Origin: Paucimonas sp.
GTDB taxonomy: Bacteria > Pseudomonadota > Gammaproteobacteria > Burkholderiales > Burkholderiaceae_D
Direction: 5' to 3'
DNA length: 6,079 nucleotides
Assembly (NCBI GenBank): GCA_029266815.1
Contig: JAQSWC010000180.1
Span: forward strand, 1 to 6,079
In this document: positions 5,749 to 6,079 of the stretch, one piece after another
How the letters are laid out: each line of letters begins with the position of its first letter
Numbering within the stretch: position 1 is the stretch's first letter
Notes under the pieces: model-generated
What the model was told of the DNA's origin: nothing
The model's input: the letters and a program-made list of their open reading frames with translations, nothing else
Databases searched by the model: none
Translations under genes and position numbers: made by a program

Positions 5749-6079
5749 CGGCCCTTCCGGAACTGACTGCACATGCAGTGGCGGCGAAGATTCGCGACCT
5801 TCCGACACTACCGGCGGTCGTAGGCGAGCTGCTTCTGACGATTGATCGAGACGACGTCGACATCAAGACGTTGGCAGACAAGATATCGAGCGACCAGGCG
5901 CTCGCCGCCAAAACACTTCGGCTGTCCAATTCATCTTTCTACGGCATGCCGCGAAAGATCACCACGATAGGGCAAGCCATCTCGATATTGGGATTCAAGA
6001 GCGTGCGAACGCTTGTCACGGCGGCCGGCATCACCGGCAGCTTCTCGGCGCCTGAATCTTTTGATCTGGAATCCTTCTG
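5745..6079 (+). CDS. HDOD-domain signalling protein, C-terminus beyond window
   Basis: The first 111 residues of an HDOD protein are present. HDOD is a domain related to HD phosphohydrolases that usually lacks the catalytic His/Asp residues and acts as a signalling scaffold. Visible hallmarks are IRDLPTLPAVVGELL, LADKISSDQALAAKTLRLSN, SSFYGMPRKITTIGQAISILG and SVRTLVTAAGITGSF, in the usual order and spacing. The start is GTG 5745, supported by GGGAG 7 bases upstream and by overlap with the preceding stop. The frame is open to the window end, so any C-terminal domain (for example GAF, GGDEF or kinase) cannot be seen. Tight coupling with the globin protein and the small protein suggests a shared pathway. 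Its output is unknown. Confidence 0.92.
   Translation, partial: MTALPELTAHAVAAKIRDLPTLPAVVGELLLTIDRDDVDIKTLADKISSDQALAAKTLRLSNSSFYGMPRKITTIGQAISILGFKSVRTLVTAAGITGSFSAPESFDLESF

Noticed and set aside
5594..5845. Open frame overlapping the 108-residue and HDOD genes
   Set aside because: It is a different frame from two well-supported coupled genes and has no recognisable product.

Overview
The window holds part of a bacterial signalling locus: two transcription units pointing away from each other across a palindrome-rich intergenic region. The base composition (moderately GC-rich genes, AT-rich spacer), the Shine-Dalgarno signals and the protein families (TPR/GAF histidine kinase, globin-coupled c-di-GMP-type protein, HDOD protein) suggest a Gram-negative proteobacterium. 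A betaproteobacterium is my best guess, but no single sequence feature proves it.

Minus strand, about 2161 down to 1: a TPR-repeat protein is followed, in another reading frame, by a cytoplasmic sensor histidine kinase (GAF, coiled coil, HisKA, HATPase) that runs off the left edge. The TPR frame loses its protein-like character exactly where the kinase frame gains its GAF homology, near 1250-1270. This looks like one TPR-GAF-kinase gene split by a one-base shift, or two genes overlapping by about 70 bases.

2162-2728: an AT-rich divergent intergenic region with several inverted repeats. It also has an 11-codon open frame with a good ribosome binding site just ahead of the main plus-strand gene. 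I see no credible RNA gene or larger protein here.

Plus strand, 2729-6079: a tightly packed operon. The first gene encodes a large protein read as heme globin sensor, GGDEF, EAL, response-regulator receiver, coiled coil, PAS-like domain. Its GGDEF motif is destroyed (DSLEF) and its EAL domain carries Val where the presumed general-base Glu should be, so it may sense and relay rather than make or break c-di-GMP. A 108-residue protein of unknown function follows (ATGA overlap), then an HDOD-domain protein (GTGA overlap) cut by the right edge.

Inferred logic: the divergently encoded kinase is a candidate phosphodonor for the intact receiver domain of the globin protein. That protein would combine oxygen (or other heme ligand), phosphorylation and nucleotide inputs and pass them to the small protein and HDOD protein. 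The sequence supports the domains; the circuit is a hypothesis.
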